Shown here in pieces: positions 12,351 to 24,620 of a stretch of DNA of 64,000 nucleotides (positions are counted from its first letter, which is position 1; every line of letters starts with the position of its first letter). The stretch is from NCBI GenBank assembly GCA_013398275.1, contig VZSE01002180.1:435915-499914 (forward strand). Direction: 5' to 3'. The notes under the pieces were generated by a model, which worked only from the letters and a program-made list of their open reading frames with translations, did not search any database and was not told the origin of the DNA. This DNA comes from Promerops cafer (lineage: Eukaryota; Chordata; Aves; Passeriformes; Nectariniidae). A program made the translations under genes and the position numbers.

Positions 12351-13386
12351 ATTCTGACACACGAAGAGTGAGAAGCCATGCTACCCAAAGCATGAGTGAG
12401 GATCAGGATGTCCCTGCAGCTCCAAGGCTGTGAATTAGGGTCTCATGCTTTGCTGCATGATCTCAGGCAGGTAACTGAACATTCCCATGCCTTTCTTTCC
12501 CCCTTTCATCTGTTCTCTGTATTTCAAACATAAGCTGCCCAGTGCAGGACAATTTCTTAATTTCTTGATGGTAAGTTGTCAGATTCAAGGAAGTCCTATT
12601 TTTGTAAAACTGAAATCTAAGGCCTGATAAAATTTGAATCTAAGGCCTGATAACAACACAAATAATAATACAGCATATAGCACTTCTGAAACAGTTCTTT
12701 GGCAAATGGATATTGTGGAATTGAAGTGATGCTTTCTAGTCTTTTAAACATTAAACACCCACAAGCCTGCAGCTGCCTCCAGGCCAATTTATTTCAATTC
12801 CCCCTCATTTTCCTGTGAGATACTCCATGAGATTTAGTGACAGTATATGACAAAGGAGCTAGAAGATGTTTTGGTGTAGAACAGCCACTGAGCCATCCAA
12901 TATGCTTGATGTGCTTTATTCAGAGACATGTCACTAGGTATTGAAAATTTATGGAGAATTATACCATTTGGTGATGTGTCTGCCTTTCCCTTCTCACTGG
13001 TTGGGCTCTTTTGGGCTTACTGGAGCATTTAGCAAAGAGGAGCATGCTCTGCCAATCCATCCAAGAGCTCCTCTGCCTCACGGTACAAAAGGTGTAAGTG
13101 AAGTGGAAAGCACATGTTCTTTCTCTGTGAGAATCACTGTTTACTTGTCACTTTCTTGGAAAATTTTGCAAGGATTGCATGTGTCAGAAATGCCTGAAGG
13201 CTTTGGAAGACAAAGCAAAGCTATTTTGAAATGGTATCATTCAGACTGGAGGGTTTCTCCATCATAATGAAACTTCACTACTAGATAGCAAGGTAGTTCA
13301 CAGCTGGCAGAGAAGACAAAGTTTAGTGTCCCTTTGGTCTGGTCATCCAGATCTCAGTAACATCAACTGCACTTGAGCTGTCCTGG
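12351..13386. other. Non-coding, no gene recognised
   Basis: A 17-base unit (aatctaaggcctgataa) is duplicated in tandem at 12614-12630 and 12637-12653, a period of 23. A 108-codon plus-strand frame (12941-13267) has no recognisable domain. Nothing else is supported. Confidence 0.5.
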
Positions 13387-13587
13387 TATCATTCACTATT
13401 TTGGGTTGGGACTGTTAAAGGTCATCCAGTCCAAGCCCCTGCAATGAGCAGGGACATCTTCAACTACATCAGGCTGCTCAGAGCCCTGTCCAACCTGACT
13501 TGAATGTTTCCAGGGACGGGGCATCTACCACCTCTCTGGGAAACCTGTTCAATTGTTTCACCAACCTCACTGTAAAAAAGGAGACAG
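13387..13587 (-). mobile_element. CR1 LINE, 3' fragment, minus orientation
   Basis: This is the reverse complement of a CR1 3' region: 'tttgggttgggact', 'aaaggtcatccagtccaa', 'cccctgcaatgagcaggga', 'cctgacttgaatgtttcca', 'ggcatctaccacctctctgg', and 'aacctgttcaattgtttca'. The 3' end is at the left. It is a truncated, inactive copy, and its wording differs from the 9.4 kb copy, implying a different CR1 subfamily. Confidence 0.93.
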
Positions 13588-16500
13588 TATAAGGTGCTGG
13601 ACTGAGGGCAGCATAAGCATGCCTTTCCAACCACCCCAATGAACAATCAAAGAATTGAAGGAGGTAAGAGGTGTGATCAGAAAGACTCAGCTTTCTTTCA
13701 TAGTCCCTTGGTGCTATGCCTTTTTCTCCAACAGATCCTTCCAAAGTACCACTGGCATCACAGAGAAGGGCTGACCTCAGGCAGTGCAGCACCAGCCCCT
13801 GCCCGCTGCCCAGCCACTGCCATGTGCAAACCCTTTCCACCTGAAGCAGAGCTGGGCTGCCTCCCATCTCTCATGAGATGCCATCATGAGGTGGGAAAGA
13901 AGACCCTGCTCCTGCTGTCAGTGCCACCTGTGTGAGACATTCTCAGTGCTGATGGCATGGGGTCCAGCACAGAGCTGGCCATGTCAGGGGGCTCAGGCTA
14001 CTACCTTAAAGCAGCAGCAACTCTGGCAGCAAAGTCCAGCTGCCAGATTCCCACTGCAGTCAGCAGACACTGGATTTGACCCTTGCTGGAACAAAGGCAC
14101 TGAGGCACAGCCCCTTGCAAGGCCAGCAGCTGCCAAACCCCTTTCCTTGCCCTTGTTCCTGATGCTGACCATCCCCTATCAGAGCCCCGTTTGTGTCAGA
14201 CGTAACAGAAGGTGTGTGACATTTGTTTGCCAGCGTTTTCCAGAGAGAGCAGCTACTCATGTGGCTGCCACCTCCATCCTGGCAGCCTGCAAGCCCCTTC
14301 CTGACACGTTATCAGAAGAAATGCTGGCCAGTGGCGTGGCCACTCAGTGCAGTTAAAATTTGGGATGTGCTGCTAAATGAAGCAGCATGTGTTCTCTATC
14401 TGCCACTCCCCATCTCCTTTGTCTTCAGTAGGAATTATTTACTGCCCAGGAGCAGCAATGAGGTGTTGGTCTCACAGCTGGAGAAAGGCTGCTGCCTAGG
14501 CTGAGCTCTGCCTTTTGGTTCCTTTGCTGTTGGATCTATTTTTATTCCAGATGAGCAGATACTCTCTTCATGTATAATAGAAATGAGTGAAGACATAGTT
14601 CATACCCTAGGATCAGTCTCTATGAATTCAGGTTTTTGATCAGCAGATAAAGGGGCAGACAGGAGGCGAAGAAGGGGACATCATAGGACCATAAGGGTCC
14701 TGAGGAAGCCTTGTCCATCTTTGTGCTGTTTCCATCAGCGTAGGAAGGGCAGGGATTTTGATTCTGCTCATCAAAGGTGAAGGTAAGTAAATGAAATTCA
14801 TTCACTTCTCATTTGGGCAGTAAGTTTACTCATTCCCCACCAGGTGCCTGGAGCCCCAGGTAGGGTAAAGTGCTTACTTTTATTCACCACTCTAGCACTG
14901 ATCCTGGTTCAAAGACAGCTTAATTTTTTTCTCTTTATTTTTCAACTTAATATTATGTAAAATGGCTGAACAAAGTCCTGTCTAGCCTGTGCCCTGGAGA
15001 GGAAACCAGCTGTACTTCAGGGACACACAAGCACATGCTTTCCTTGCCCCACAGCTGCAGGACTTTGTCTATGGCTGTGCACTGAGACCCCCTTGGCGGC
15101 ACCTCTGAACCTACTGGGTGTGCATCATGCCACCTTCACTGCACCTTGGGGGCTCCTTGGGGGTCTCCTTGGTGGGTCACGGGGGTGAACTGCTGTGCAA
15201 ACACCCTCTGAGGGACAGTCCCCTCCCACTCCAGGTGCTTCATGCTGACGGACAGGACAGCAGACTGCAATATGCAACAAAGCAGAGGGCTGCAGCAAAA
15301 CCAGCCCCTTTGCTGCCCATGGTTAAACTCCTCTCCATTTGTCCTCTTCACCACAAAACCTCTCTTAGAAAATTTTGGAGATGACTTAAGAGAGACCTCT
15401 GCATTCAATAGGCAGATTTGGGAAGGGATTCCTGGTAGCTGCTGAGGGGGGAAAACGAAAGTGTAACCACAAGCAGCAGAAGACCACAAATCAGCCATCA
15501 GAATTGCCTACCCAGGGGAAGCTAAGTGGCCAGGGGGGAACAAGGCAGGGTGAATGACTTCAAGACAGAGCCTGGGGTCTGGTTGGAGGAAGGCTTCTGA
15601 ATCGAGAGGGAAAATGGGGTGACCTTGGTGTTACACCGATCTTATGATGCAACACAAAAGTTACCTTTACTTCTTTTTAAAACTTACTTTTTCTAAATTA
15701 TTTGCCAGGGGAAGGTGGAGAAAGTAAACTGTTTTGGCCTACATCTGGCAAGCTGCAAAGCTGAACCATTAAATCTATAAAGCAGGGCTACTTAGGGGAG
15801 CCAGTGGCTGCAAGCTGGGTGCCCTGCTCATCCCCACACCCAGGCTTGTGCTCACATGTCAGCTTGCACGAAACCAGGAGTGGCATCGTGACTGGGTCTG
15901 CAGCAAACCTGAGTGCTGAAAGCTCTGACACTCCCCAGGGACTCAGGGCTGCTGACTTAGAGGAGCATTTGCTGTTAGTCAGATTGGAGAAGTCCAGTCA
16001 CAGGCAGCAATGTGGCATCCTATTGCTCAATTAATTAATCTTGTTTGTTAACTCTTACAGAGGGAGAAAAATCCTGGAAGCACATAGCCTCTGACAGGCA
16101 GGGAGCAGCCAGAAGCCCTGCCAACACAGTTTCTGCTGCTGCAGCTACAACACAGGGCTGTGCTTAACATCCCCATTGTGGTTAGAGGGCATGGTTATGG
16201 TCTTCTGCTGCAGCAAGCAGGATCTTCAGCACTAAATTTGGATTTAAGGGAGGGTAAAATGGCACATTGAAAAGAGGGTTCTGGCTGGAAATGATGGAGA
16301 AATACTATCACAAGCTCCTGTCCCCTCCCTGGGCTGCTGCTGCAGGCGTGATTTATGAGCTGGTTTATGGACTGAGACATTCAGGAGTGATTGCCTGTTC
16401 CTCTGCAGTGCAACACAGGCTGCAGCCAGCATCAGCTGAAGGGGGGAAAGCGCTGCTGTGCAGTCCCCACAGCTGGGAAGAGACATGCCCCCACTCCTGA

Positions 16501-18049
16501 CCTCCAAGACACCCACCCTGGGGTCCTCCTCCAGGGTAACATCCAGCCCAGCAGTCACAGCAGTCATACCCTGGCTTCTCACAGGTAGTCAGGGCTTGAA
16601 AAATATTCACAAGGCATCTGCAATATTCAAGGGGTCAGAACTGCTCCTTTATAAATCAAGTGCAGCTACTAGCTACATCTTCCCAATCACAGTTCCCAGG
16701 GAAAAAAAAAAAGGCTTTTTGTCTGGAATTAATGTTTGAGAGTTTGCTTTACAGTTCTAAGTCAATATCTTTAAATGCTTTGCAAAAGAGCAATGGAAGA
16801 GAAAAGCTCTGCAAACTGGCCATGCATATTAAAAGCCTCATCCTTCAGCAGTCTAAAGCCAAGTAATAATCCACTCAGCTCTCACTTATATCAAGCTTTC
16901 ATTGCTTTTAAAACAAAATCATCAGAATATTTGGAGGCATTAGACAGTCCAGTATCTCCGACTGAACCGGTCACAACCTGCAAACTTTCCCAAGGCCGCG
17001 TGTGTGGCTGATGTGAACATCCCCCACCTCCTGTCACTGTGCAGGGCTGTGTGTTGGGATTGCAGCCTGTGTGGGCCAAGGACAGCTTATGGGATCAGAT
17101 CAGTGGCATTTTGTTCTTGTCTTGCTTTGCCACAATAAACACAATCATTACAATCAGCGTTATCACCCTAGCTATTTATTATTGTTATTTGATTTACAAT
17201 GATAATTTGCATTATTGCATGAGAGCTTCTTTCTATTCCAAGCAGCCACATTGGATCAGGAAGATATATTGGCAATCAGGCTGCCCATTTGAACCGACTC
17301 CCTCTTCCTAGCAATGGCAGTGCCAGTCCAGCTGCCTGCCTGCTGAAGACACCAACAATTTCCTCAGCTGTGCATTTCCTCACTTCACTTATCCAGTAAA
17401 TGGATTTCACCAGGAAACCAAGGAACAGGTAGGCTCCCACCTGAGCCCACTGCAGTTGCACAAATGTGAATGGAGAGACACAGCAAAGCCACGATGAAAA
17501 TCAGGGAGTCGTCTGGGACAGGTACAGTCCCCCGGCAGGGGAGAGCTGGAGGAACAGAGATTTCTTCACCCTGTCTGTGTGCAGGGCTGAAAGGAGGGAG
17601 GCAGATGAGAGAACAGAAGCCTGGCTCAGGGCAGTGGGCTTTGGCTCAGAGTCCTGCTGCTGTAGAGACAAGGGGAGAGGGCTGAGGTAAGATGTCACCA
17701 TCCCCTCGCTTACCTCATTAATTTGAAAGGGCAGCTGGTGATAGAACTGTGAGGAACATTTGCCTGTGACTTTATCACTGGTTTCCATGGAAAATATTGT
17801 GTCACAGGGGAGTTTATGAATTCAAGGCAGGAAAAAGCCGAAGAACCAGAGAACCTGGGTAACAGGACCAGGAAAAGGCAGGTCAGGGACTGTGTGTGTA
17901 CCTTTACCAGTGGGCTGTGTACATGGTCAGTGTGCTTGTACGTTCATACCCCAGGCTGCACGTCTGCCACAGACAAACAGGTTATCCAGCAGGCTACAAT
18001 GACAAGGCCACGAGTTATTTTCATAAATCCTCACCCTTGCAAGGGTTTT
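13588..18049. other. Non-coding, no gene recognised
   Basis: Mixed-composition sequence with numerous short frames on both strands and no domain signature. An 11-of-12 CTCF-core match (ccaccaggtgcc) lies at 14837-14848. A12 runs at about 16700. The only block singled out is the motif-dense AT-rich element at 17130-17290. Confidence 0.45.
17130..17290. promoter_or_regulatory. AT-rich motif cluster, candidate enhancer
   Basis: A CpG-poor AT-rich block contains a SOX-type attgttat (17181-17188), a second acaatgat site (about 17196-17203), an exact octamer atttgcat (17205-17212, reverse of ATGCAAAT) and attgcat (17214-17220), all within 40 bases. Clustered SOX and POU sites are typical of enhancers in vertebrates. 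Function is inferred from motif density only. Confidence 0.3.
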
Positions 18050-18425
18050 TCCTCCAAATCGCCCCTCTGGGCTCCCAGCACCTCGCTCAGGCAGCCCCCG
18101 CAGCCCGGCTCCGATCCCGTGTCACTAGAGGGCACTCGGGTTATTTTTTCCACCAAGCCTTGACTATTAATATTCATAACATGCGCCGCGCTCTAGGGGC
18201 GGGTTGGCAATATTCTCTTACGGCAGCACAGGGTTTTTTCAGCTGTTTTGAAGGGAGCGGGAGCGATCACAAAGGCCGCTCCTGTTTTCCGAGGGCATGG
18301 CACAGGGCTGCCGGCAGCGCCGGGAATGCGGTGTGCGCGGCGTGGGCTGCTGCGGCCGCCACGCGTGGGCCCGCGTTCTGCTGCGCTGCCAAGAAGAGAT
18401 GCGTCCTGGCCCCGCAGGGTGGTCA
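18050..18425. promoter_or_regulatory. CpG island 2 (candidate promoter)
   Basis: CpG-rich segment with nine CpGs in 18301-18360, including gcgccggg and gcggccgccacgcg. A gggcggg GC box (SP1-type) lies near 18198. A modest donor-like tca/gtaagg occurs at 18425/18426, compatible with a plus-strand first exon, but no coding evidence supports it. An AATAAA occurs about 35 bases further right (aaataaaataag, near 18460). Confidence 0.65.
18122..18133 (+). promoter_or_regulatory. Strong CTCF-like site
   Basis: tcactagagggc matches the CTCF core CCASYAGRKGGC at eleven of twelve positions (first base T), and the following base is A as in the extended consensus. It sits at the left shoulder of CpG island 2. 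Binding is inferred from the motif. Confidence 0.5.
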
Positions 18426-19139
18426 GTAAGGTGTGGACTCCCAGCCTTCCCGAGCTCCAAATAAAATAAGAGCACTGACACATCTGAAGCTAGATGCCCA
18501 GTGAAGGATGAACTGGCCGCGTGGCTTTTGTTTTCAGCCTCTGCAGCAGATTGCTAATGCAGCAGTGAATACACTTCTGTAGGGGCCTAGAAGGCATCCT
18601 TCAGAAAGATATGTGAGTGGTGATCTGCCTGGACCAAGGGGTTGCACTGCGTGCCTTGCCTGGATGGGCTTTTTTCCTCTATGTCGACCTGACGCTAAGG
18701 CTCCTGGTGTCCTGTCCTGACTCTGGTGTCCCCAGCAGAGCAGAGGATCCAGCCACTGCCCGCACACGGGCATGGGGTACAGCTCCAGGGATCAAGGCTG
18801 TGAGAGAGGGCCATGGAGGATCACGGCTCCTGTGTGAGGAGCTGATCGGATCCTCCCTGACTCAGAGGATACACAACCTGTGGCAAATTCCCTGGTGCCT
18901 CCTCCAACGGAGGCAAAGCTTTTGCCTTCCCACCGGGTGCTGGAGCTGGCTCACTGCTGTCACAGGAGGGTTGGTCTCACTGCGACCCTCAAGCCTTCCC
19001 CAGCAGCAAAGCACATGCCTCTCCTCTGATGAAGCACATTTCTCTCTCGCAAACCACATCTCATTAACAGTAATTCTTTCTAAGCTGTAACTGGCATTCA
19101 AATCGAAGTATTTTCCCTTATTTACTGCCACTTTATTTG
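18426..19139. other. Non-coding, no gene recognised
   Basis: A 157-codon plus-strand frame (18617-19090) has no recognisable domain and is overlapped by minus-strand frames. No transposon or regulatory element stands out. Confidence 0.45.
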
Positions 19140-19370
19140 TGCTGGAGTAGCAGCTAGAGGCTCTGATTGGGACCCCCTCGTGCAAGACATAATGAAAAGA
19201 TGGTCCCTGCCCCAAAGAGCTTCCGGTTTAATTACAGAATGAGCGACAACAGATGGATGCCCCATACAGACAGGGAGGAGCACAAGGTAACAGGGAGACA
19301 ATTATGATTAGCTTAATAACCCACGGTCACAGTACAACAGCTGCCTGCCATTGTCACTAATTGTCACTCC
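19140..19370. repeat. Probable ancient amniote interspersed repeat
   Basis: The succession 'tccctgccccaaagagctt' (around 19205-19222), 'gacaacagatggatgcc', 'agacagggaggagcac', 'aaggtaacagggagacaa' and 'cagctgcctgccattgtca' closely resembles, from memory, an old non-autonomous or LINE-derived repeat common in turtle and crocodile genomes (MIR- or L3/CR1-3'-like). The exact family is not settled. Copies this readable are uncommon in birds, so it may have been kept by selection. Confidence 0.45.
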
Positions 19371-22300
19371 AATTGTTACGAAACAACTTTTGCAGTTTAG
19401 TTTCAAATTGTTCTCTGTCTCCCAGGGAGAGAAATCCCAGATATTTTCCAACACCTTGTGCCACACCCTGCTACAAAACCGTCCCACCAACCCTGAGAAT
19501 GCAGGACACTTTGCCCCAGCAGTGGTGCTTTTACAGGTCCCTCCTTGCCCCTCTTTGCTTCCCACATGGCCCTAAGACATGACAGCTGTTTCTGTCCCCT
19601 CCACTCCTGTCCCTGCCTGGTCTTACCATAAAATGGGTGAAGGAGCTAGAAAGAACAGTGCTAGAAGGAGTGCAGAGACACAGCACCATGCACCCAGCTC
19701 ACACAGGAGCGAAGCAGCAGGAGGAAATCTTGCTGCTGGAGGTCTGGTACCGTCCAACCACAGCCTGAGGGTCTAGCCCACCTTTCAATTTTTCTCTTTC
19801 TCACCACTGTGACTCAGCTACATGTAAGTGGTCACTCCCAGCATCCCTCCTGTGCTCTAACACTGTGATTGTTGCAGTGTAAGACCAAATTGCTGGCCCT
19901 TTTGTGAATGAAGTAATCATCACAATTTAAGTGGTATTTAATTGAAAACTGCTCCCCTCTGTATCTTTCTTGACTAGGTATTTTCTATGTGTTTCTGTAC
20001 ATTTTTTTCTATGTGTTTTTGTGTCTACTTCCAGACTTTGACTGCTTGGATTCATGTTTGAAATATTTCCAGGAATCTGACTTGTCCATGTCACACGTAA
20101 ATACACGTGCACGTACTGCATGACTTCTCCATGCCCAAAGAGAAGGAGAAGTAGTGGGCACTTCTAGCCCCCCAGATTGGATTTGTCCTCTGACTGAGTC
20201 CTAGTCAAGCAGAGAGAGTCTCAAGAGAGCGAGGCTGCTCTTAAGCCCAGGCCCCACCAGGCACAGCTGCCCTGCCTTCTCCATTTCTACAGCCACTGAC
20301 CATCATCCCTTCACATGCACAGGCATGAATCCTCACAGGGTGAGTTGGCCATGAGGTGACTTGGATCATCGCATCTCCCTTTTCCACATCTGTGCATCCT
20401 ACCTCAGACCAGGAAAAACGGCCTACAGTGCCTGCTTGGTTACACCCTGGCCCTCAGGGATGTCCACTGGAGTGGGATCATGAGCTCATGGGACCATGCC
20501 AGCTCTCAGGAGTGTCTCCTAAGAAGGAGCAGAGCTGTGAGCATTGCCCTTGCTGGCTGTGTTACAGGGACCTCAACCCATGCTCTCTCCCTTCCAGGGG
20601 CTTGCTTTAAGCTTTGGTTTCCTTTGCTGCTCTCCTCAAGCTGAAGTAAAAGACACTTGTGTAGAAAGCATGGCCTAGGGAGGGAGGATGCACTGATCTG
20701 CACCACAGAGGGCATGGCCCCGAGCTCTCCAGAGCTTGGGGGACTCCTGCAGCACCAAACCTTTTGCTGCAGTGTGGCAAAGTGAGGAACAGCAGTGTTC
20801 CTGGAACAGCCAGCAGTGAGGAACAGAGGCTGGGCTGGCATCTCCTGCTTGTGCTCAGAGACTTCTCCAAAACAGGACCATAAGGCTCTTTCAGCCAACA
20901 GAGCCCATGGGGAGCCAGGAGAGGCTCTGGTGGCTGGGCCAGTGTGGGCTTGGCCAGGTGAGCAGCGGGCTGCAGCCCACCCCTGTGTGCCAGCACAGTG
21001 TGGCAGCCACGCACACCAAAATTGCTGGCTGCCAGCACTATGCTGTGGCATGCTGTGCCAGAGGCCTGGAGAGGAGGGGACTGACAATTTACCGGGTACG
21101 ATGGAGCCTGGCCAGCTTTGAGGGAACTGAGTGGGAGCACTCGCACTAAAGCAAAGGTTACGTTCATGAGTGCTACAGGCAGCTGCTGGGCAGGCCTGGC
21201 TGTGTCCTGCCTGTAAAAGCCATTTCAGGGTGCTCCATCCACTTCGTAGCATTCTAAAAGCTAGAAATAAGTTGCTTGGGCCTTCAAGTGACTCAGATCA
21301 CTCTGTGTCCTTGGATACTCACATCAGGTCAAGAGTGAATAAATTGTACTTGCTGCTTCCCTAGATATATTGCTTTTGTTGGAACAGCAAACTGCCAGGT
21401 TTACTAGCAAGCTGAAAAAAATTTCTGGGGTTCGGTTTATATTTTTATCCTGAGCATTAGTAACTTGTTATTTATTCCACTATTATTAAAAAATATTAAA
21501 ATATGCGAAGATTTTATGGCAGTTCCTGCTGAGTCATTTCAAAGTGGAAAAACTCCTTCAGTAAAAATTAGCCAGTGACATTTGTTAGCTGGGTTATCTG
21601 GGGTTGCATTCCTTTCCTTTTCCTACCTGGTAACTATTGACATGACAAGTACAAGCAAGGTACAAGATAAAGGGTATATGTAAATTTAAAATAAAGCCTT
21701 CTGTGTTGAAAGGTGGGAACTGTATTGCAATCAATCTGCTGCTATTGTTTTCCTTCTGTTGAAGTGGATATAAGTCAGGGAAAAGGAAGATGCCACAGAA
21801 TGTGGTGATGTGCTTGCTGCAGCCCAGGCTGCTGAACGAGGTAACTCAGGGCCTTAAAGACCATGAGAGTTGGAAATGATTTGCTGGCTCATATTTTGCA
21901 CCATATGTCCCAGCAGTTGAAGTACCTACAAAGTGTGCTTAAGCAATGATATGCTGCCAGGACGAAGGCTGGTGTTCCTCAGCCTTTCAACAACTCTGCT
22001 GAGAGAAATGATTACAGAACCTGCAGAATCTGTTGGTTTTTCTTTATGTTGGGAATGCAGAACTGGTTGAACTTACCAGCCAGCCCAGCAAAAAAGGTGA
22101 AAGGCATCAGAGGCAATAAAAGGCAAGTCAGCGTAGAACTTGCAGAGTTCAAATATACTTGAACCAATCCTGTCAGTGAGATAATAATCCATAAATTGCA
22201 GTAAAAAAAAAAAATGCAGTCAAATAGAGCTGAGGTGGGGAAACCCAACATAAACATGTATTAGGAAGAAAATACTGTTATTTCTGAAGGATGCAGTAAT

Positions 22301-23704
22301 CTATTTGAGACAGGTCTTGGTAAATCAGAGCTTCAGTGCCTCATTTGCAATGATGAGACAGATGATATGTAATGATAAGAAGTCTTGCATAACTAATTCA
22401 CTGCAATATTTCAGAGCTGTTAGTGGGATGATAGTAAGAGAAAATAGAGAAGACATTTTGTGCCAAGATTTTTAAAAGCACTTCATAAAGAGAAAAGTTA
22501 AAGATTAATTGACTACAGGCTGTGGTATGATAATGCAGTAAAGCATTGAGTTAGATAGACAACTGGCTTAAAAGCAGCTTATAATGGGAGGCTAGGACAT
22601 AAGCACCAGCAAGCATTTGATTTTAAGACTTTAATTATCTGTAATGTGTTGTATTTTTAAATGGCTAGGTTGGGGTATTGAAATATTAGTTACAAAATTT
22701 GCAGGTTAAGACAACAGTCGGATTTAATAAGCAGGAAGGGAGCTGGTATGTGTGCAATGCAGCTCTACTCTGAAAGGTGACTGTGAAAATTACATACTGG
22801 AATTTTTTTAACATGGTTATATTTCATGGAAAAGCAAATGATAGTTTCATAACCACCTGCTCCACAAACTGAACGGGAGATCCTTGAACGTCAGTAGGAA
22901 TATTTGCAGAGTTGGGTGCTTCTCAAAGTGAATCAGGGCATCAGTCTCTGACCTGAAGCCAATAAAGGAGAGATGGGTTTTAAAGTTGATGACTAATGTG
23001 AAACAATACATCAGGGAGAAGTGCCAAGTTGCAAATAGCACTGTCATGCAATACACTGCCAAGTATTTCTGAGTCCTATTCAGAAAAGTTTTGAGCTCAT
23101 CAGCGCTGTGTGTCACTGCAATGAAACTGGGAGAAATAATGCTGTTGCTGGGGGTACACAATGCAGAATCTGTGCCATATGGCCTGTGGTAGGTGCATTT
23201 TGCTGTGACTACAGCACAAACCAAATGCAGTAGTTGCACAAATGCTGTTTTAGGACTGTGTTAAATCGCATGAGCTATGGTGGGTTTCAATTCTGCTTTT
23301 CCATTTAAGGCATCTTTAAGATGAAGTAAACATATGCTTCATATAGGGGAGGCTGCTCAGGAATTCAGCTGTTCTGGGTAGTGTGGTTTTGTCTGGGTAG
23401 TGTTTGAGGCTGAGTGACAAGTGTTGAGAGACAGAGAAGAAATATAATAATATTAATATAATTAATAGCACAGCCTCAGCAGTCAGGAAGAGAGTATCTG
23501 CCTTGTGTGTCCCTGTTTCTGTCCAGCCTGAATCCAGACAGCTGCTCATTCAGATCAGGGCACTGACTGAAAGGCCTTCAGGGATGTCAGCAGCAAGACT
23601 GACTTGGACTATCTTGAGTCCTATGTTTGGGAAAGCCTGGCTAGCTCCCTGGCAGGAGAGGTCTGACTCTCTTGAGCATCATAGTTACATTTTACAAGTC
23701 ATAA
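19371..23704. other. Non-coding, contains the longest open frame
   Basis: No recognised gene. A 248-codon minus-strand frame (20506-21252) lies in GC-rich DNA where a second minus-strand frame (20607-21167) is also long, suggesting stop-poor composition rather than coding. A MAF/AP-1-type tgctgagtcat occurs at 21527-21537. From about 21.4 to 23.3 kb the sequence is AT-rich and quiet. A 130-codon minus-strand frame (22847-23239) is within chance expectation. Confidence 0.45.
21527..21537. promoter_or_regulatory. MAF-recognition-like element
   Basis: tgctgagtcat equals the left half plus AP-1 core of a T-MARE (TGCTGAGTCAGCA). It lies in an AT-rich segment. This is a single motif match with no direct evidence of use. 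Confidence 0.25.
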
Positions 23705-24620
23705 AGAGCAGCTTCTGATGTTCCCACACTCTTGTTTTCCTCCCTTCTCCAAACTGGGCATGCAATTCAGGTCACAGTCAACCCTTCTATTATTGTTTCA
23801 ATCCTCCAAGCCAGTAAAAATAGCTTGCAAAGGCTTTCATGTTATCTATATCACCCATTTTGTAGTAATTCTGCAGGAACTCTGCACCCTGCTCCCTTGT
23901 TGAGCTTGAGCCTTCCAAGTGTCTTTTGCATCTTTTTTTTTCTTTTTTTCTTTTTTTTTTTTCCAAAATTCTGCTGCAAACATCTCAGCTATCTGGAAAA
24001 TGGCCACTTACTCTTCACCTTTGCCCACTTCTCTGTTAAGAACCTCATTAAAGTGTTCCTCTGCCTTCCTGCAGTTGAATTCTTTAGAACTAAAAGCTTC
24101 CATTTTTCTTCTTTATCGGACTCACTCCCACTTCCTATCTTCCCTTCAATGCCACTTTTATAAAATGCTCACATGCTGCTAGGACTCCTACTCTGCCCCA
24201 TCATGTCCAGAAAGCCACAAAAGAAATATCTTTTGCTTCATCCTGTCAGCTTTTTGTACCCACTTTCAGCAATATCATATGGCTCTGCAAGAGGTTGAGC
24301 TGGATTTTGAAGGCAAACAATCAGTCACACAGCACGTTAATCCTCAGCTGCTTTTGTGTCATCCTCCCCATGTTGGGTATATCTTGTAGATACCAGGATC
24401 TTTCACAACTCTCATGCAGCACTCTATCAAACCCTCAAATTCTTAGCATTTCTGTGATGTCCCTTTCTAGACTTGTGTTTCTCAAAGCCTCTGGGGTATT
24501 TCTATGGCTGTTCTGCATCTACTTCTTCATCATGCAGGTATTTATGCTATCAGCATTCTTAGGAGTCACAGTCAGAACTCCTCAGCAGTCTGGTGTTCCG
24601 GGTCTCTGATTTCCTTAGCA
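23705..24620. repeat. Pyrimidine-rich kilobase
   Basis: The plus strand is heavily C/T-biased for about 900 bases and includes a nearly pure T/C tract at 23931-23964. On the minus strand, codons at 24029-24061 read EEHFNEVLNRE, which resembles the junction before the reverse-transcriptase domain in some non-LTR elements. The match is eleven residues, the flanking frame is broken by stops, and no catalytic motif is present. A decayed retroelement or ordinary strand bias are both possible. Confidence 0.35.

Noticed and set aside
22847..23239. 130-codon minus-strand frame
   Set aside because: This length is expected several times by chance in 64 kb, and no signal, domain or splice context supports it.
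23732..24163. 143-codon plus-strand frame
   Set aside because: Runs through the T/C tract as poly-phenylalanine; stop-poor because of composition.
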